In this document: positions 1-8,233 of the stretch, piece after piece
Numbering within the stretch: position 1 is the stretch's first letter
How the letters are laid out: each line of letters starts with the position of its first letter
Source: an uncultured Pseudomonadota bacterium
Lineage (GTDB): Bacteria; Pseudomonadota; Alphaproteobacteria; Rs-D84
DNA: 35,722 nt
Assembly: GCA_902771695.1 (NCBI GenBank)
Contig: CACXXP010000007.1
Coordinates: 1-35,722, forward strand
Direction of reading: 5' to 3'
The notes under the pieces: model-generated
Seen by the model: the letters and a program-made list of their open reading frames with translations, nothing else
What the model was told of the DNA's origin: nothing
Database searches by the model: none
Position numbers and translations under genes: made by a program

Positions 1-240
1 TACTGCGTTGGATGCATTTGCCCAACCACCATTGTACCCAACCTTGTAAACTTCGTTGTTGTCTTTGTCTTGCTTGCCAGATACATCGGTAATCATACCG
101 GAGGTTGCACTACCAATCGCTTCTTTAACTGCATATGCGGTTGGAATGTTTGTCGCACCAGATGAACTTGCACTTTCTAATCCTGTAATATTCGCGCCTG
201 CCGTCGTAATATCACGTGTGCCTGTTGCACCACCATTAGT
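1..240 (-). repeat. Repeat unit copy 2 (453-bp period), partial
   Basis: This stretch matches 454-693 at a constant offset of 453 bp, an exact multiple of three. Many differences fall at third codon positions while the encoded core blocks are almost identical, so the repeat is held at protein level rather than being a very recent DNA duplication. Confidence 0.7.
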
Positions 241-864
241 TGTTGGTGTTATGACAACTTTGTTCGTTGAGCTGTGTGTAATTTTCTGCTGCTTCAATGC
301 CAATGCATCAGCAATAGCTTTCTCTTGAACAAGCTTTGTAGAACTTGTGCTCAACCCAGAGGTTCCAGATGTTGTCATCTTACTTGCATCAACTTCCACC
401 TTTACAGAACCATCAGTATTATCGGTCTTTTTTAGGTATGTTGTATCAACGGCAACGGCTGTATTGGCGTTTGCCCAACCACCGTTGTACCCAACCTTGT
501 AAACTTCATTGTTATCCTTGTCTTGTTTACCAGATACATCGGTAATCATACCAGAAGTCGCTGTGCCAATTGCTTCCTTGACCGCATACGCTGTTGGAAT
601 GTTCGTTGCACCCGTGGCACTGGAACTTGCCAAGTTGGTAATATTGGCACCCGCCGTTGTTATCGCACGTTTTGTCGCATTTCCGCCGGATGCCTGTGGG
701 GTAACAAGCAGGTGCGCCGTTGAATCAGCGGGTATTTTATTGTCAACGTAACGTTTACTTGTGATAGTTGAATCACCAACAGGTTCGGCCGCACATAACA
801 CTTGTGGTGCCGCAACCATCAATGCAAAGATTGATAATACCCGAAAATTCTTTGAAAAAAGCAT
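1..864 (-). CDS. Secreted repeat-containing surface-type protein, C-terminus cut by window edge
   Basis: The minus frame is open for 288 codons from the ATG at 864 to the left edge, preceded by a good Shine-Dalgarno (GGGG about 8 nt upstream). The product starts with a signal peptide (MLFSKNFRVLSIFALMVAA, likely cleaved after LCA), followed by a segment reading STITSKRYVDNKI. It then carries two copies of a 151-residue unit. Both copies contain the blocks IPTAYAVKEAIG, ATSGMITDVSGKQDKDNN and EVYKVGYNGGWAN, separated by Ser/Thr/Gly/Ala-rich stretches. The downstream minus-strand gene at 1159-1641 has the same N-terminal motif. The function is not recognised; composition and repeats suggest an exported surface protein or adhesin-like stalk. 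The 3' end lies outside the window and more repeat copies may follow. Plus-strand reading frames across this stretch are shadows of the repeat. Confidence 0.75.
   Translation of the reverse strand, partial: MLFSKNFRVLSIFALMVAAPQVLCAAEPVGDSTITSKRYVDNKIPADSTAHLLVTPQASGGNATKRAITTAGANITNLASSSATGATNIPTAYAVKEAIGTATSGMITDVSGKQDKDNNEVYKVGYNGGWANANTAVAVDTTYLKKTDNTDGSVKVEVDASKMTTSGTSGLSTSSTKLVQEKAIADALALKQQKITHSSTNKVVITPTTNGGATGTRDITTAGANITGLESASSSGATNIPTAYAVKEAIGSATSGMITDVSGKQDKDNNEVYKVGYNGGWANASNAV
454..693 (-). repeat. Repeat unit copy 1 (453-bp period)
   Basis: N-terminal copy of the 151-residue repeat. It shares IPTAYAVKEAIG and the GWAN-ending block with the copy at 1-240. Confidence 0.7.
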
Positions 865-1049
865 GGTTTTGTCCCCTTTCTACCGTATTCTAATGTCCCT
901 TCTGGTGTTCAGTATAACACATTTGACCGAATCGTGTAAACAACTTTTTTGCCAATGCGTTAAACCAACCAACCACATTACTCGCCCGATGATTCCTTCA
1001 CCGGGCATGCAATATGGTTTGCTTGTTGTGTTGTATATCATACGCCAAA

Positions 1050-1078
1050 ATTATAGCATGTTTTGCATGTGCGAATAA
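1050..1078 (-). promoter_or_regulatory. Weak promoter candidate for the repeat protein
   Basis: On the minus strand there is a perfect TATAAT (1055-1050) with a poor -35 (TTATTC, 17 bp upstream). It would give a leader of roughly 180 nt before the ATG at 864. The rest of 865-1158 is AT-rich and shows nothing else I can call. Confidence 0.3.
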
Positions 1079-1158
1079 AGATGCGAAAAAGCAAAAAAAT
1101 CAAAAATGTGAAATTTTTGTATTGACTTTTTTATTTGTTTAATTTTTTTGTGGTGTTT

Positions 1159-1641
1159 TTATTCAAACCAAACTTCAACAAACCCCGTTGGAGTATTCGT
1201 ACTGGGGGCACCGGTTGCAATCGGGATTTTTACATAACTGCGTGTGACATTTATTTGCTTGGTATTGGTCGCATCCATTGCAACAGAATTTACAACATAC
1301 CCATCGGTGCCAGTATTTACCGTTGACACGGTCGGACTTGCCGCGCTAATTGCGCCTTCAACGGCCGCAACACTTGGGTATTTGGTCGTACTGCCATGAT
1401 CGGTGGTTATGTTTGATGATAAATTAGTTGTCGTTTGAACGTTTTTTACGGCAATATTCGTAGATGTGCCGTTTTTTGTGACACTTATCGTGCCATCTGC
1501 GGTTCCGGTTTGCACATTTGTGACCAACGAACCGATAATAGTGTCAACGTAATGCTTACTGGTTACGGTGGAATCAGCATGCAAAACACCCGACACAAAC
1601 AGTGCCGCAAACATCGGCAAAATAAATCGCTTTATTCCCAT
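1159..1641 (-). CDS. Small secreted protein of the same family as the 1-864 gene
   Basis: 160 residues from the ATG at 1641, chosen because MGIKRFILPMFAALFVSGVL followed by HAD is a clean signal peptide; a further 22 in-frame residues upstream begin with TTG and lack a ribosome site. The mature part starts STVTSKHYVDTIIG, closely matching STITSKRYVDNKI in the neighbouring gene. A later block, TTKYPSVAAVEGAI, parallels the neighbour's ATNIPTAYAVKEAI. It is rich in Thr, Ser, Val and Asn, with no cysteine in the mature region. It looks like a short, single-unit member of the same exported family. Function unknown. No convincing terminator follows the stop. Confidence 0.65.
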   Translation of the reverse strand: MGIKRFILPMFAALFVSGVLHADSTVTSKHYVDTIIGSLVTNVQTGTADGTISVTKNGTSTNIAVKNVQTTTNLSSNITTDHGSTTKYPSVAAVEGAISAASPTVSTVNTGTDGYVVNSVAMDATNTKQINVTRSYVKIPIATGAPSTNTPTGFVEVWFE

Positions 1642-1821
1642 CCCTGTTCCGAAATACACTAACCCATATGCAAAGCGTAGCAAAATGCAACAATTTATGT
1701 AAAGCAAAAAAAAATCGCGTTTCTGGCATTTTTTATCACCATTAAAAAAATATTTTTTTTCGTTGCATTTATAACTTTTTTTGTGAAAAATATCCCCGCA
1801 AAATACAACAAAGGAGACACC

Positions 1822-4479
1822 ATGAGTAATAAATGGGTTTATACTTTCGGTAATGGTATGGCCGAAGGTCGCGCAGATATGCGTAATTTACTGGGGGGCA
1901 AAGGTGCAAACTTGGCCGAAATGAATTTGGTCGGATTGCCGGTGCCAGCGGGATTTACCGTCACAACCGAGGTTTGTACATATTATTACGACAATAATCA
2001 AACATATCCGTCTGATTTAATGGACCAGGTGAAATCTGGAATTGCACATATTGAAAAAATTATGGGCAAAAAGTTTGCCGATATGGAAAATCCATTATTG
2101 GTGTCTGTACGTTCTGGGGCACGCGTTTCTATGCCGGGTATGATGGATACTGTGTTGAATTTGGGGTTGAATGATGACACGGTCAAGGCATTGGCCAAGG
2201 CCGCAAATAATGAACGATTTGCATATGATTCTTATCGCCGCTTTATCATGATGTTCAGTGACGTTGTTTTGGGGGCCGATATTGATTTGTTTGAACATAC
2301 TTTGGAACGTATGAAGGAAGACAAAGGTTACAAGGTTGATACAGAACTGACCGCGGACGATTTGAAAGAATTGGTTGAAAAGTTCAAGGAAATTGGTGTC
2401 AAAATTGGAAAAGTTTTCCCGCAAGATCCATGGGAACAATTGAAAATGGGTATCGGCGCCGTGTTCGGTTCGTGGATGAGCAAGAAAGCCATTACTTATC
2501 GTAAATTGAATAACATCCCGGGCGATTGGGGAACCGCGGTTAATGTCCAAGCCATGGTGTTTGGTAACTGTGGTGATGACTGTGCAACCGGTGTATGTTT
2601 CAGCCGTGACCCTGCGACCGGTGAAAATAAATACTATGGTGAATATCTGATTAACGCCCAAGGTGAAGACGTTGTTGCCGGTATTCGTACACCGCAACCA
2701 ATGAGCAAAGATGATTCTGGACGGACTTCGTTGGAAGAAGCAATGCCAAACGTTTATAAAGAATTGTGTGATGTTCGTGAAAAATTGGAAAAGCATTACA
2801 AAGATATGCAGGATATGGAATTTACAATTGAACATGGCAAATTGTGGATGTTGCAGTGCCGTAATGGTAAACGTACTGCGGCGGCGGCTGTGCGTATGGC
2901 GGTTGAAATGGTAAACGAAGGTTTGCTGACCAAGGAAGAAGCAATCCTGCGCGTGGGTGCCGACCAATTGAATCACTTGTTGCATCCAATGTTGGACCCA
3001 AAGGCCGAAAGGAATATTATCGCAACTGGTTTGCCGGCATCCCCTGGTGCCGCCGTCGGTCAGGCCGTGTTCTGTGCCGAAGATGCGGAAAAATGGGCAT
3101 CCGAAGGCAAGAAAGTTATGCTGATCCGCGTTGAAACATCGCCTGAAGATATCGCCGGTATGAACGCCGCCCAAGGTGTGATTACTGCGCGTGGTGGTAT
3201 GACATCGCATGCGGCCGTGGTTGCCCGTGGTATGGGAACACCATGTGTTTCGGGTTCACCGGATATCAAGATTGATTATGAAACAAAAACAATGAAAACC
3301 ACGTCTGGTACCGTGATTCACGAAGGCGATTGGGTTTCTATTGATGGGGCCAAAGGTCAAATTATTGCGGGTGCGGTTCCAACGGTTTCTGTGGAATTGA
3401 CGGGTAATTTTGGCACACTGATGAAATGGGTTGATGAAATCAAGTCACTTACGGTCAAGGCAAATGCCGAAACACCAAAAGATGCAAAACAGGCACGCGA
3501 TTTCGGTGCCGAAGGTATCGGTTTGGCGCGTACAGAACACATGTTCTTTGACCCGGCACGTATCCAAGATATGCGCGAAATGATTCTGGCCGAAGACGAA
3601 GACGGTCGTCGTGCGGCATTGGCAAAATTGTTGCCGTATCAAAAGGCCGACTTTGTGGAATTGTTCAAGATTATGGATGGTCTGCCGGTTACAATTCGTT
3701 TGATTGACCCACCATTACATGAATTCTTGCCACATACCGAAGCAGATATGGCGGAATTGGCGGAACATATTGGTAAACCAGTGGAATTTGTTAAGGCACG
3801 TGCCGAAGCATTGCATGAACAAAACCCAATGTTGGGGCATCGTGGTTGCCGCTTGGCCATCACATATCCGGAAATTTGCGAAATGCAAACCCGTGCAATA
3901 TTGTCTGCGGCATTGGAATGCAAGAAAGCCGGTGTTTCGGTCCATCCGGAAATTGAAGTTCCGCTTGTTGGTTCCAAGAAAGAAGTAGACATTGTTAAAA
4001 CGGTTATAGATGCAACAGCGGCGGCGTTGTTTGCCGAAGTTGGTGAAAGCATTGAATATACCGTTGGTTCCATGATTGAATTGCCACGCGCGGCAGTTTT
4101 GGCAAACGAAATTGCCGAAAGTTGCGAATTCTTTGAATTTGGGACAAACGATTTAACGCAAACGACATTGGGTATGTCACGTGACGATACAGGTAAAATC
4201 TTGGATGAATATCGTGCGCGTGGTGTTTATGTTGCCGACCCATTTGCATCGGTTGACCAATTGGGTGTCGGTTTGTTGATTAAAGATGCCGTCCAAAAAG
4301 CACGCGCGACCAAGGGTGATAAAATCCACCTTGGGGTATGCGGTGAACACGGTGGTGATCCAGATTCAATTGAATTCTTCCATAAATGTGGATTCGATTC
4401 TGTGTCGTGCAGTCCGTTCCGCGTGCCAATTGCACGTTTGGCGGCGGCCCAGGCGGCGGTTAAATTCCCGCGTAAATAA
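1822..4479 (+). CDS. ppdK: Pyruvate, phosphate dikinase
   Basis: 885 residues, the usual length for PPDK, which interconverts pyruvate + ATP + Pi and PEP + AMP + PPi in the cytoplasm. The start at 1822 has an AAGGAG site 7 nt upstream; 13 in-frame upstream codons lack one. The N-terminal ATP-grasp region begins with NGMAEGRADMRNLLGGKGANLAEM and includes the RSGARVSMPGMMDT loop. The swivelling phosphohistidine domain carries GGMTSHAAVVARGMG, with catalytic His at about residue 463. The C-terminal PEP/pyruvate TIM barrel contains GLARTEHMF, NPMLGHRGCRL, GSMIELPRA and CGEHGGDP, with catalytic Cys at about 840. All key motifs are intact. It is monocistronic, ended by the hairpin at 4482. PPDK is typical of organisms that use PPi-linked glycolysis or gluconeogenesis, including many host-dependent Alphaproteobacteria. 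Confidence 0.98.
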   Translation: MSNKWVYTFGNGMAEGRADMRNLLGGKGANLAEMNLVGLPVPAGFTVTTEVCTYYYDNNQTYPSDLMDQVKSGIAHIEKIMGKKFADMENPLLVSVRSGARVSMPGMMDTVLNLGLNDDTVKALAKAANNERFAYDSYRRFIMMFSDVVLGADIDLFEHTLERMKEDKGYKVDTELTADDLKELVEKFKEIGVKIGKVFPQDPWEQLKMGIGAVFGSWMSKKAITYRKLNNIPGDWGTAVNVQAMVFGNCGDDCATGVCFSRDPATGENKYYGEYLINAQGEDVVAGIRTPQPMSKDDSGRTSLEEAMPNVYKELCDVREKLEKHYKDMQDMEFTIEHGKLWMLQCRNGKRTAAAAVRMAVEMVNEGLLTKEEAILRVGADQLNHLLHPMLDPKAERNIIATGLPASPGAAVGQAVFCAEDAEKWASEGKKVMLIRVETSPEDIAGMNAAQGVITARGGMTSHAAVVARGMGTPCVSGSPDIKIDYETKTMKTTSGTVIHEGDWVSIDGAKGQIIAGAVPTVSVELTGNFGTLMKWVDEIKSLTVKANAETPKDAKQARDFGAEGIGLARTEHMFFDPARIQDMREMILAEDEDGRRAALAKLLPYQKADFVELFKIMDGLPVTIRLIDPPLHEFLPHTEADMAELAEHIGKPVEFVKARAEALHEQNPMLGHRGCRLAITYPEICEMQTRAILSAALECKKAGVSVHPEIEVPLVGSKKEVDIVKTVIDATAAALFAEVGESIEYTVGSMIELPRAAVLANEIAESCEFFEFGTNDLTQTTLGMSRDDTGKILDEYRARGVYVADPFASVDQLGVGLLIKDAVQKARATKGDKIHLGVCGEHGGDPDSIEFFHKCGFDSVSCSPFRVPIARLAAAQAAVKFPRK

Positions 4480-4481
4480 TG

Positions 4482-4507
4482 AAAATGCCCTTCGGGGCAT
4501 TTTTGCG
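4482..4507 (+). terminator. Intrinsic terminator after ppdK
   Basis: A 9-bp stem (AAAATGCCC / GGGCATTTT) closes a TTCG tetraloop and is followed by Ts. It sits directly after the ppdK stop. Confidence 0.85.
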
Positions 4508-4522
4508 CGATAAAATAAAAGA

Positions 4523-4551
4523 TTGACAGTTGAAAAACAAAAACTTATGAT
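4523..4551 (+). promoter_or_regulatory. Strong sigma70-type promoter for the coiled-coil secreted protein
   Basis: TTGACA (4523-4528), a 17-bp spacer and TATGAT (4546-4551). The predicted start lies about 25 nt before the ATG at 4583. Confidence 0.8.
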
Positions 4552-4582
4552 TTAATCCGTAAAAACAACAAAAGGGGAAAAT

Positions 4583-5032
4583 ATGAAAAAAATATTCACA
4601 CTTGGTTTAGTTCTTGCAACCGCAACAATTTCAACCGCAGATGCAAGTTGGTGGTCACGTTTGGGCTTTGGTAAACAGTCCGAACCGGCAACATTAGAAG
4701 AAGCATGCAATAAAGACGATTTGACCGCAATTTGCCCAGATATGTTGGTCGGTTCACAAACAATGATGGGTTGTTTGACAGATAACATTACTTCTTTGTC
4801 CAAGAAATGTGCAAAATATGTTAAAAATTATGTAAAAGATCACAAAGACGAAATGGTTGAATCTGCAACCGAAGCAGTAAAGACCGCGAACGAAGATGCC
4901 AAGACGGTTAAAGAAGAAGCAAAAGCGATTGCAAAAGAAATAAAAGAATCTGCAAAAGCAACCGGCCAAGAATTGAAAGCGACCGGTAAAGAATTGAAAG
5001 AAACAGGCAAATCAATCAAAGAAAGTTTCTAA
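4583..5032 (+). CDS. Small secreted coiled-coil protein
   Basis: 149 residues with a strong AAAGGGG ribosome site. It begins with a signal peptide (MKKIFTLGLVLATATISTADA, then SWWSRLGFG). The middle has four cysteines (CNKDDLTAIC, CLTDN, KKCAKY). The C-terminal half, from about residue 75, is a continuous charged helix rich in Lys, Glu and Ala. It ends in near-exact heptads of the form KATGxEL, KATGKEL, KETGKSI, suggesting a coiled coil or an amphipathic LEA-like helix. It stands alone between its own promoter and a terminator, so it is probably well expressed. It is likely periplasmic or envelope-associated. No family is recognised. Confidence 0.8.
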   Translation: MKKIFTLGLVLATATISTADASWWSRLGFGKQSEPATLEEACNKDDLTAICPDMLVGSQTMMGCLTDNITSLSKKCAKYVKNYVKDHKDEMVESATEAVKTANEDAKTVKEEAKAIAKEIKESAKATGQELKATGKELKETGKSIKESF

Positions 5033-5058
5033 CAAGGTCAGAAGGTTGTAAAAAAATT

Positions 5059-5080
5059 ACCCGCCCGTATGGCGGGTTTT
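5059..5080 (+). terminator. Intrinsic terminator
   Basis: Stem ACCCGCC / GGCGGGT with loop CGTAT and a short T run. The -35 element of the next promoter starts 5 bp further on. Confidence 0.75.
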
Positions 5081-5084
5081 CTTG

Positions 5085-5113
5085 TTTACATATTTGCCAA
5101 AAGATGTTATAAT
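5085..5113 (+). promoter_or_regulatory. Promoter for the 718-residue cysteine-rich protein
   Basis: TTTACA (5085-5090), a 17-bp spacer and a perfect TATAAT (5108-5113). Predicted transcription start is near 5120, giving a leader of about 80 nt. Confidence 0.8.
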
Positions 5114-5126
5114 AACCAAGAAAGGT

Positions 5127-5151
5127 GGTGCAAATTTTCGCAATTTGCACC
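5127..5151 (+). promoter_or_regulatory. 5'-leader hairpin
   Basis: A perfect 10-bp inverted repeat (GGTGCAAATT / AATTTGCACC) with a TTCGC loop lies a few bases after the predicted transcription start and about 50 nt before the ATG. With no T tract it is unlikely to be a terminator. It could protect the 5' end of the mRNA or bind a regulator. Confidence 0.55.
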
Positions 5152-5200
5152 GGGAAAGTGTCTAAAATTGGGGGTTTTGAACCAAGCAGGAGAGTACACC

Positions 5201-7357
5201 ATGAATAGTCGTTCCACAGGAAATTTTTATAAAAATGCACTTGGGGCAGTGTTGTTGTTGGCCTGTGCATTTTTTGTGTGTTCAACTTTGTTGTCTATGC
5301 GTGCGGTGTTGGCGGATCCGGTTGCGCCGGCAATGATAACCGAAGCAACAAATCAAATGTCGCCACGTTCGACCGGCCGTGCAAGTCCGCGCGGAAATGC
5401 AAATACGGCGGCGCGTCCAACATCAAATGCGGTGGCGAATACCACGGCTTCACGCGGGGTCGCGGCGCGCAAGATTGCACCACGTGCGGATACAAGTAAA
5501 ACAAATTCTTCTCGTGGGGTAATTGCGCGGACAACAACGCGTACGGTTGCACCACGTGCCGTGACTGCACGCAATACACGTGCCAGAACAGGCAAAGTTG
5601 CATCACGTGTTGGTGTGACGGGTGATGTTGTTCGTGGTATCAAGGGAACAACCAGCACACACTATACATACCTGACCAATAAACTGTATACCGGGAATTA
5701 TTCCAATATCATAGATTCTACAACAGGGCTTATTTCCGCGGATGCATACAGCACTTGTTTGGAATCATATTACACATGTATGGATGAAATCTGCACTGCA
5801 CGCAGTGAAGCACAACGCCGTTGTGCATGTGCCGGTCGTGTAAAAGCGTTTGCCGAAGCGGAATCTGCATTGGAATCTGCAAATGAAGAACTTATCAAGA
5901 TTTCTGGTGAATTGGCGTTATTGATTGCAAACAAAGGTAAAGAAGTAAGTGCGGCATTTTCGCTGACCGAAGCAGAAAAGGTTATGAACTGTGCATCATG
6001 GAGAGAAGCAAGTCGTAACGGTACCGCCAGTGAAGAAGTTTTTGGTTCATGGTGTGCGGATCACGGTTTATATAAATCCAGTGATTGTTCACGCACACAG
6101 GCACCTGCATATTGTTCGTCATCAAATAATAATGGATTGTTTGATATCAAGGATTTAGATGGCGCAGGATCCGACATTTTGGCATCATTGGCATCGTGGG
6201 CGGACGAAGTTAAGTCCAATACCGACACAATTCTGAAAACAGACGATGATTCATTGGTCGCGGCGTTTACCACAATAACCAATGCGGTCAGTGGTATTAC
6301 CGGTTCAACAATTTCGTTAACCCAAGATGAAGTCCAAGATACTTTGGCGGAAACATGGGGTTATGATTTATTCCGTTATGCACATAATAATGTTTGTGCG
6401 CGCGTTTTGGATTCTTGCTTTAATGGTATATACGAAGGTTGTGGTACACCACCGTCTGGTGGACGTTGTGCAAACGGTGCCACATCATCTTGTCCGTTTA
6501 ATTATAACAGCAAGGTCACAATTTCATCGTCTGGTGACGTGACCTTAAATGAACGCAGCACTAATACAGCTACGGCGTCTGCATCTTGCTTTGGATATAC
6601 ATCTTCGGCCGGTGATCCATACGCATCATTGCGTGGCCCGGTTGCAGATGCACGTCGCAGTGTTATGCAGAAATATTTGTTGGATGCAAATGCTGATTGT
6701 GACCTGTATGGTGAACAGTTAAAAACAACGGCACAAAAAATTGCATATCAAAAAGTTGCTGCACAACAGGCATTACAACAGAAACGTTTGGAATTCTATA
6801 ACGAAGAACGGGACCAAATATTGTCTGATGCGGTCACTGCTGGAACTAACTTTAATGAATGCGTCAGTGAATTGTGGGATTGTTATGAAACCCAGGTAAC
6901 AGCAAATCCGAATTGGTCAACGGCACGTATAAAAACATACTGTGCGCAAATCGCAAATGTTCCGCATTGTTATCAAGAGATGATTTGTAATCCGTCAACG
7001 GCACAGTTTAGGGCTGTTATTGATGTCGCGGATAACCCAAGTTGTGCGTGGCACGCAAGTGATTATACGCAGAACACTTGCCGTAATGTCGTGACATTAA
7101 ATGAAATTCTTAATAGCACGGGTACATCTGCCCAGACGACGCCAACGGCAACAACCGGTAATGGAAGTTCGGCTGGGTTCCGTGAAAAATGTTTGCAGGA
7201 TGCACTTGGGTGCCCGGGTGAAGGTTGTATAAGAGAATGGAAGAAAGAAACACAATCTAGCACGACCAATTCGTCCAGTACCAGTGGCAGCACAAGTAGT
7301 TCGAATGGCACTAGTGGCGGAACACAAGGGTTATCCAGTTCTGATGCCAGAATATAA
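5201..7357 (+). CDS. Large cysteine-rich secreted protein, paralogue of the 8234 gene
   Basis: 718 residues from the ATG at 5201, preceded by GCAGGAG; upstream in-frame codons overlap the promoter and hairpin. An N-terminal hydrophobic segment (ALGAVLLLACAFFVCSTLL) ends in a probable cleavage site (AVLA, then DP). Residues of roughly 45-155 are a basic, Arg/Ser/Thr/Ala-rich disordered stretch with recurring SRGVxAR and VAPRA. From Cys186 comes a module C-x6-C-M-D-x2-C, then RRCAC, a helical ExAxxxAN segment and LTEAEKVM, shared with the 8234 protein. Later shared blocks are GLFDI, NNVCARVLDSC, ADCDLYG...QKRLEF and CVSELWDCYETQV. The C-terminus is Ser/Thr/Gly-rich. Many even-spaced cysteines imply disulfides in the periplasm or outside the cell. 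No known domain recognised. Confidence 0.85.
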   Translation: MNSRSTGNFYKNALGAVLLLACAFFVCSTLLSMRAVLADPVAPAMITEATNQMSPRSTGRASPRGNANTAARPTSNAVANTTASRGVAARKIAPRADTSKTNSSRGVIARTTTRTVAPRAVTARNTRARTGKVASRVGVTGDVVRGIKGTTSTHYTYLTNKLYTGNYSNIIDSTTGLISADAYSTCLESYYTCMDEICTARSEAQRRCACAGRVKAFAEAESALESANEELIKISGELALLIANKGKEVSAAFSLTEAEKVMNCASWREASRNGTASEEVFGSWCADHGLYKSSDCSRTQAPAYCSSSNNNGLFDIKDLDGAGSDILASLASWADEVKSNTDTILKTDDDSLVAAFTTITNAVSGITGSTISLTQDEVQDTLAETWGYDLFRYAHNNVCARVLDSCFNGIYEGCGTPPSGGRCANGATSSCPFNYNSKVTISSSGDVTLNERSTNTATASASCFGYTSSAGDPYASLRGPVADARRSVMQKYLLDANADCDLYGEQLKTTAQKIAYQKVAAQQALQQKRLEFYNEERDQILSDAVTAGTNFNECVSELWDCYETQVTANPNWSTARIKTYCAQIANVPHCYQEMICNPSTAQFRAVIDVADNPSCAWHASDYTQNTCRNVVTLNEILNSTGTSAQTTPTATTGNGSSAGFREKCLQDALGCPGEGCIREWKKETQSSTTNSSSTSGSTSSSNGTSGGTQGLSSSDARI

Positions 7358-7371
7358 AGTAAATCAAAATT

Positions 7372-7399
7372 AAAAAACCGCCCGTTTGGGCGGTTTTTT
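7372..7399 (+). terminator. Intrinsic terminator
   Basis: A 12-bp stem (six A-T pairs plus CCGCCC / GGGCGG) with loop GTTT and a T6 tail ends the cysteine-rich gene transcript. Confidence 0.9.
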
Positions 7400-7454
7400 A
7401 CTGGCTATTACCATCGCCTAATAGTATTTGTGCATAAAATTTTATGCAAAATGC

Positions 7455-7482
7455 TTGACTTTTGATATAAAAAATGTATTAT
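7455..7482 (+). promoter_or_regulatory. Promoter of rplU-rpmA
   Basis: TTGACT (7455-7460), a 16-bp spacer and TATTAT (7477-7482). It leaves a leader of about 45 nt before rplU. Confidence 0.7.
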
Positions 7483-7535
7483 TTGCATAAACTTTTAGAC
7501 AAAAGTTAAAAAATAAACCATAAAAGGACAAAAAT

Positions 7536-7835
7536 ATGAGTGACTTTGCAATCTTTCAAACCGGTGGTAAACAATATCGTGTTAAAACCGGCGATGTTAT
7601 CAAGGTTGAAAAACTGGACGCAACAGGCGATGTCACATTTGACCAGGTTTTGATGCTTGGCGACCGTGTTGGGAATCCAACTGTGGATGGTGCATCGGTT
7701 GTGGCAACTGTTGTTGAACAAAAACGTGATGACAAAGTATTGGTGTTTAAGAAAAAACGTCGTCAAAACTATCGTCGTACACGTGGTCATCGTCAGTTTA
7801 TCACTGTGTTGAAAATTAAAGAAATACGGGGTTAA
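7536..7835 (+). CDS. rplU: 50S ribosomal protein L21
   Basis: 99 residues, a normal L21 length. The N-terminus [24 protein letters not shown] and the basic [19 protein letters not shown] block are diagnostic for L21, which binds 23S rRNA next to L20. An AAAGGAC ribosome site precedes the ATG. It is followed after 46 bp by rpmA, the standard pair, and both end at the terminator at 8152. The obgE gene often found downstream is absent here. Confidence 0.97.
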   Translation: MSDFAIFQTGGKQYRVKTGDVIKVEKLDATGDVTFDQVLMLGDRVGNPTVDGASVVATVVEQKRDDKVLVFKKKRRQNYRRTRGHRQFITVLKIKEIRG

Positions 7836-7881
7836 TTTCTGGCATCCCAGAATTAAAATCTGAAATAAAAGGAGTTTAATC

Positions 7882-8148
7882 ATGGCACATAAGAAAGGTG
7901 CGGGCAGCAGTTCAAACGGACGCGATTCAGCGGGACGCAGACTTGGTGTTAAAAAATCTGGTGGTGCACGTGTTATCCCAGGTAACATCATCATACGTCA
8001 ACGTGGAACCACGGTTCATCCGGGCGAAAATGTTGGTATGGGTAAAGATCATACTTTGTTTGCCAAGGTTTCCGGAACTGTCAAATTTAAACGTGGGTTC
8101 CGTGATCGGAAAACAGTTTCGGTCGTTCCAGATACCGAAAACAAATAA
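7882..8148 (+). CDS. rpmA: 50S ribosomal protein L27
   Basis: 88 residues, normal for L27. The sequence [20 protein letters not shown] followed by LGVKKSGG, and then [19 protein letters not shown], is the classic L27 signature. The N-terminal tail reaches towards the peptidyl-transferase centre of the ribosome. The start follows AAAGGAG. It directly begins with Met-Ala, so it lacks the N-terminal extension that is proteolysed in Firmicutes. It is the second gene of the rplU operon. Confidence 0.97.
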   Translation: MAHKKGAGSSSNGRDSAGRRLGVKKSGGARVIPGNIIIRQRGTTVHPGENVGMGKDHTLFAKVSGTVKFKRGFRDRKTVSVVPDTENK

Positions 8149-8151
8149 TAA

Positions 8152-8178
8152 AAAAAACCGCCTGTGTGGCGGTTTTTT
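8152..8178 (+). terminator. Intrinsic terminator after rpmA
   Basis: Stem AAAAAACCGCC / GGCGGTTTTTT with loop TGTGT. Confidence 0.9.
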
Positions 8179-8193
8179 ATTATCATTTTTATC

Positions 8194-8222
8194 TTTTTTA
8201 ATGCCCCAGATTATGATATAAT
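8194..8222 (+). promoter_or_regulatory. Extended -10 promoter, TTTTTTAATGCC-N8-TGATATAAT type
   Basis: TTTTTT lies at the -35 position (8194-8199), then AATGCC, 8 bp, TG at 8214 and TATAAT at 8217-8222. The same arrangement with identical spacing occurs at 20881-20909. The ATG of the 8234 gene begins 11 nt after the hexamer, so the transcript would have almost no leader. Confidence 0.65.
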
Positions 8223-8233
8223 TAAACGTAAGT

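Noticed and set aside
56..751. Plus-strand reading frames across the left end, two of which begin with the same residues
   Set aside because: They are antisense shadows of the repeat in the minus-strand secreted protein, which has a signal peptide, a ribosome site and a coherent repeat structure.
1096..1120. AT-only hairpin (AAAAAT...ATTTTT) as a terminator for the 1159 gene
   Set aside because: The stem contains almost no G-C pairs and is unlikely to terminate transcription.
2095..3210. Long minus-strand frame (371 codons) inside ppdK
   Set aside because: It lies opposite conserved ppdK motifs, has His/Phe/Thr-rich composition typical of an antisense shadow, and lacks a ribosome site.
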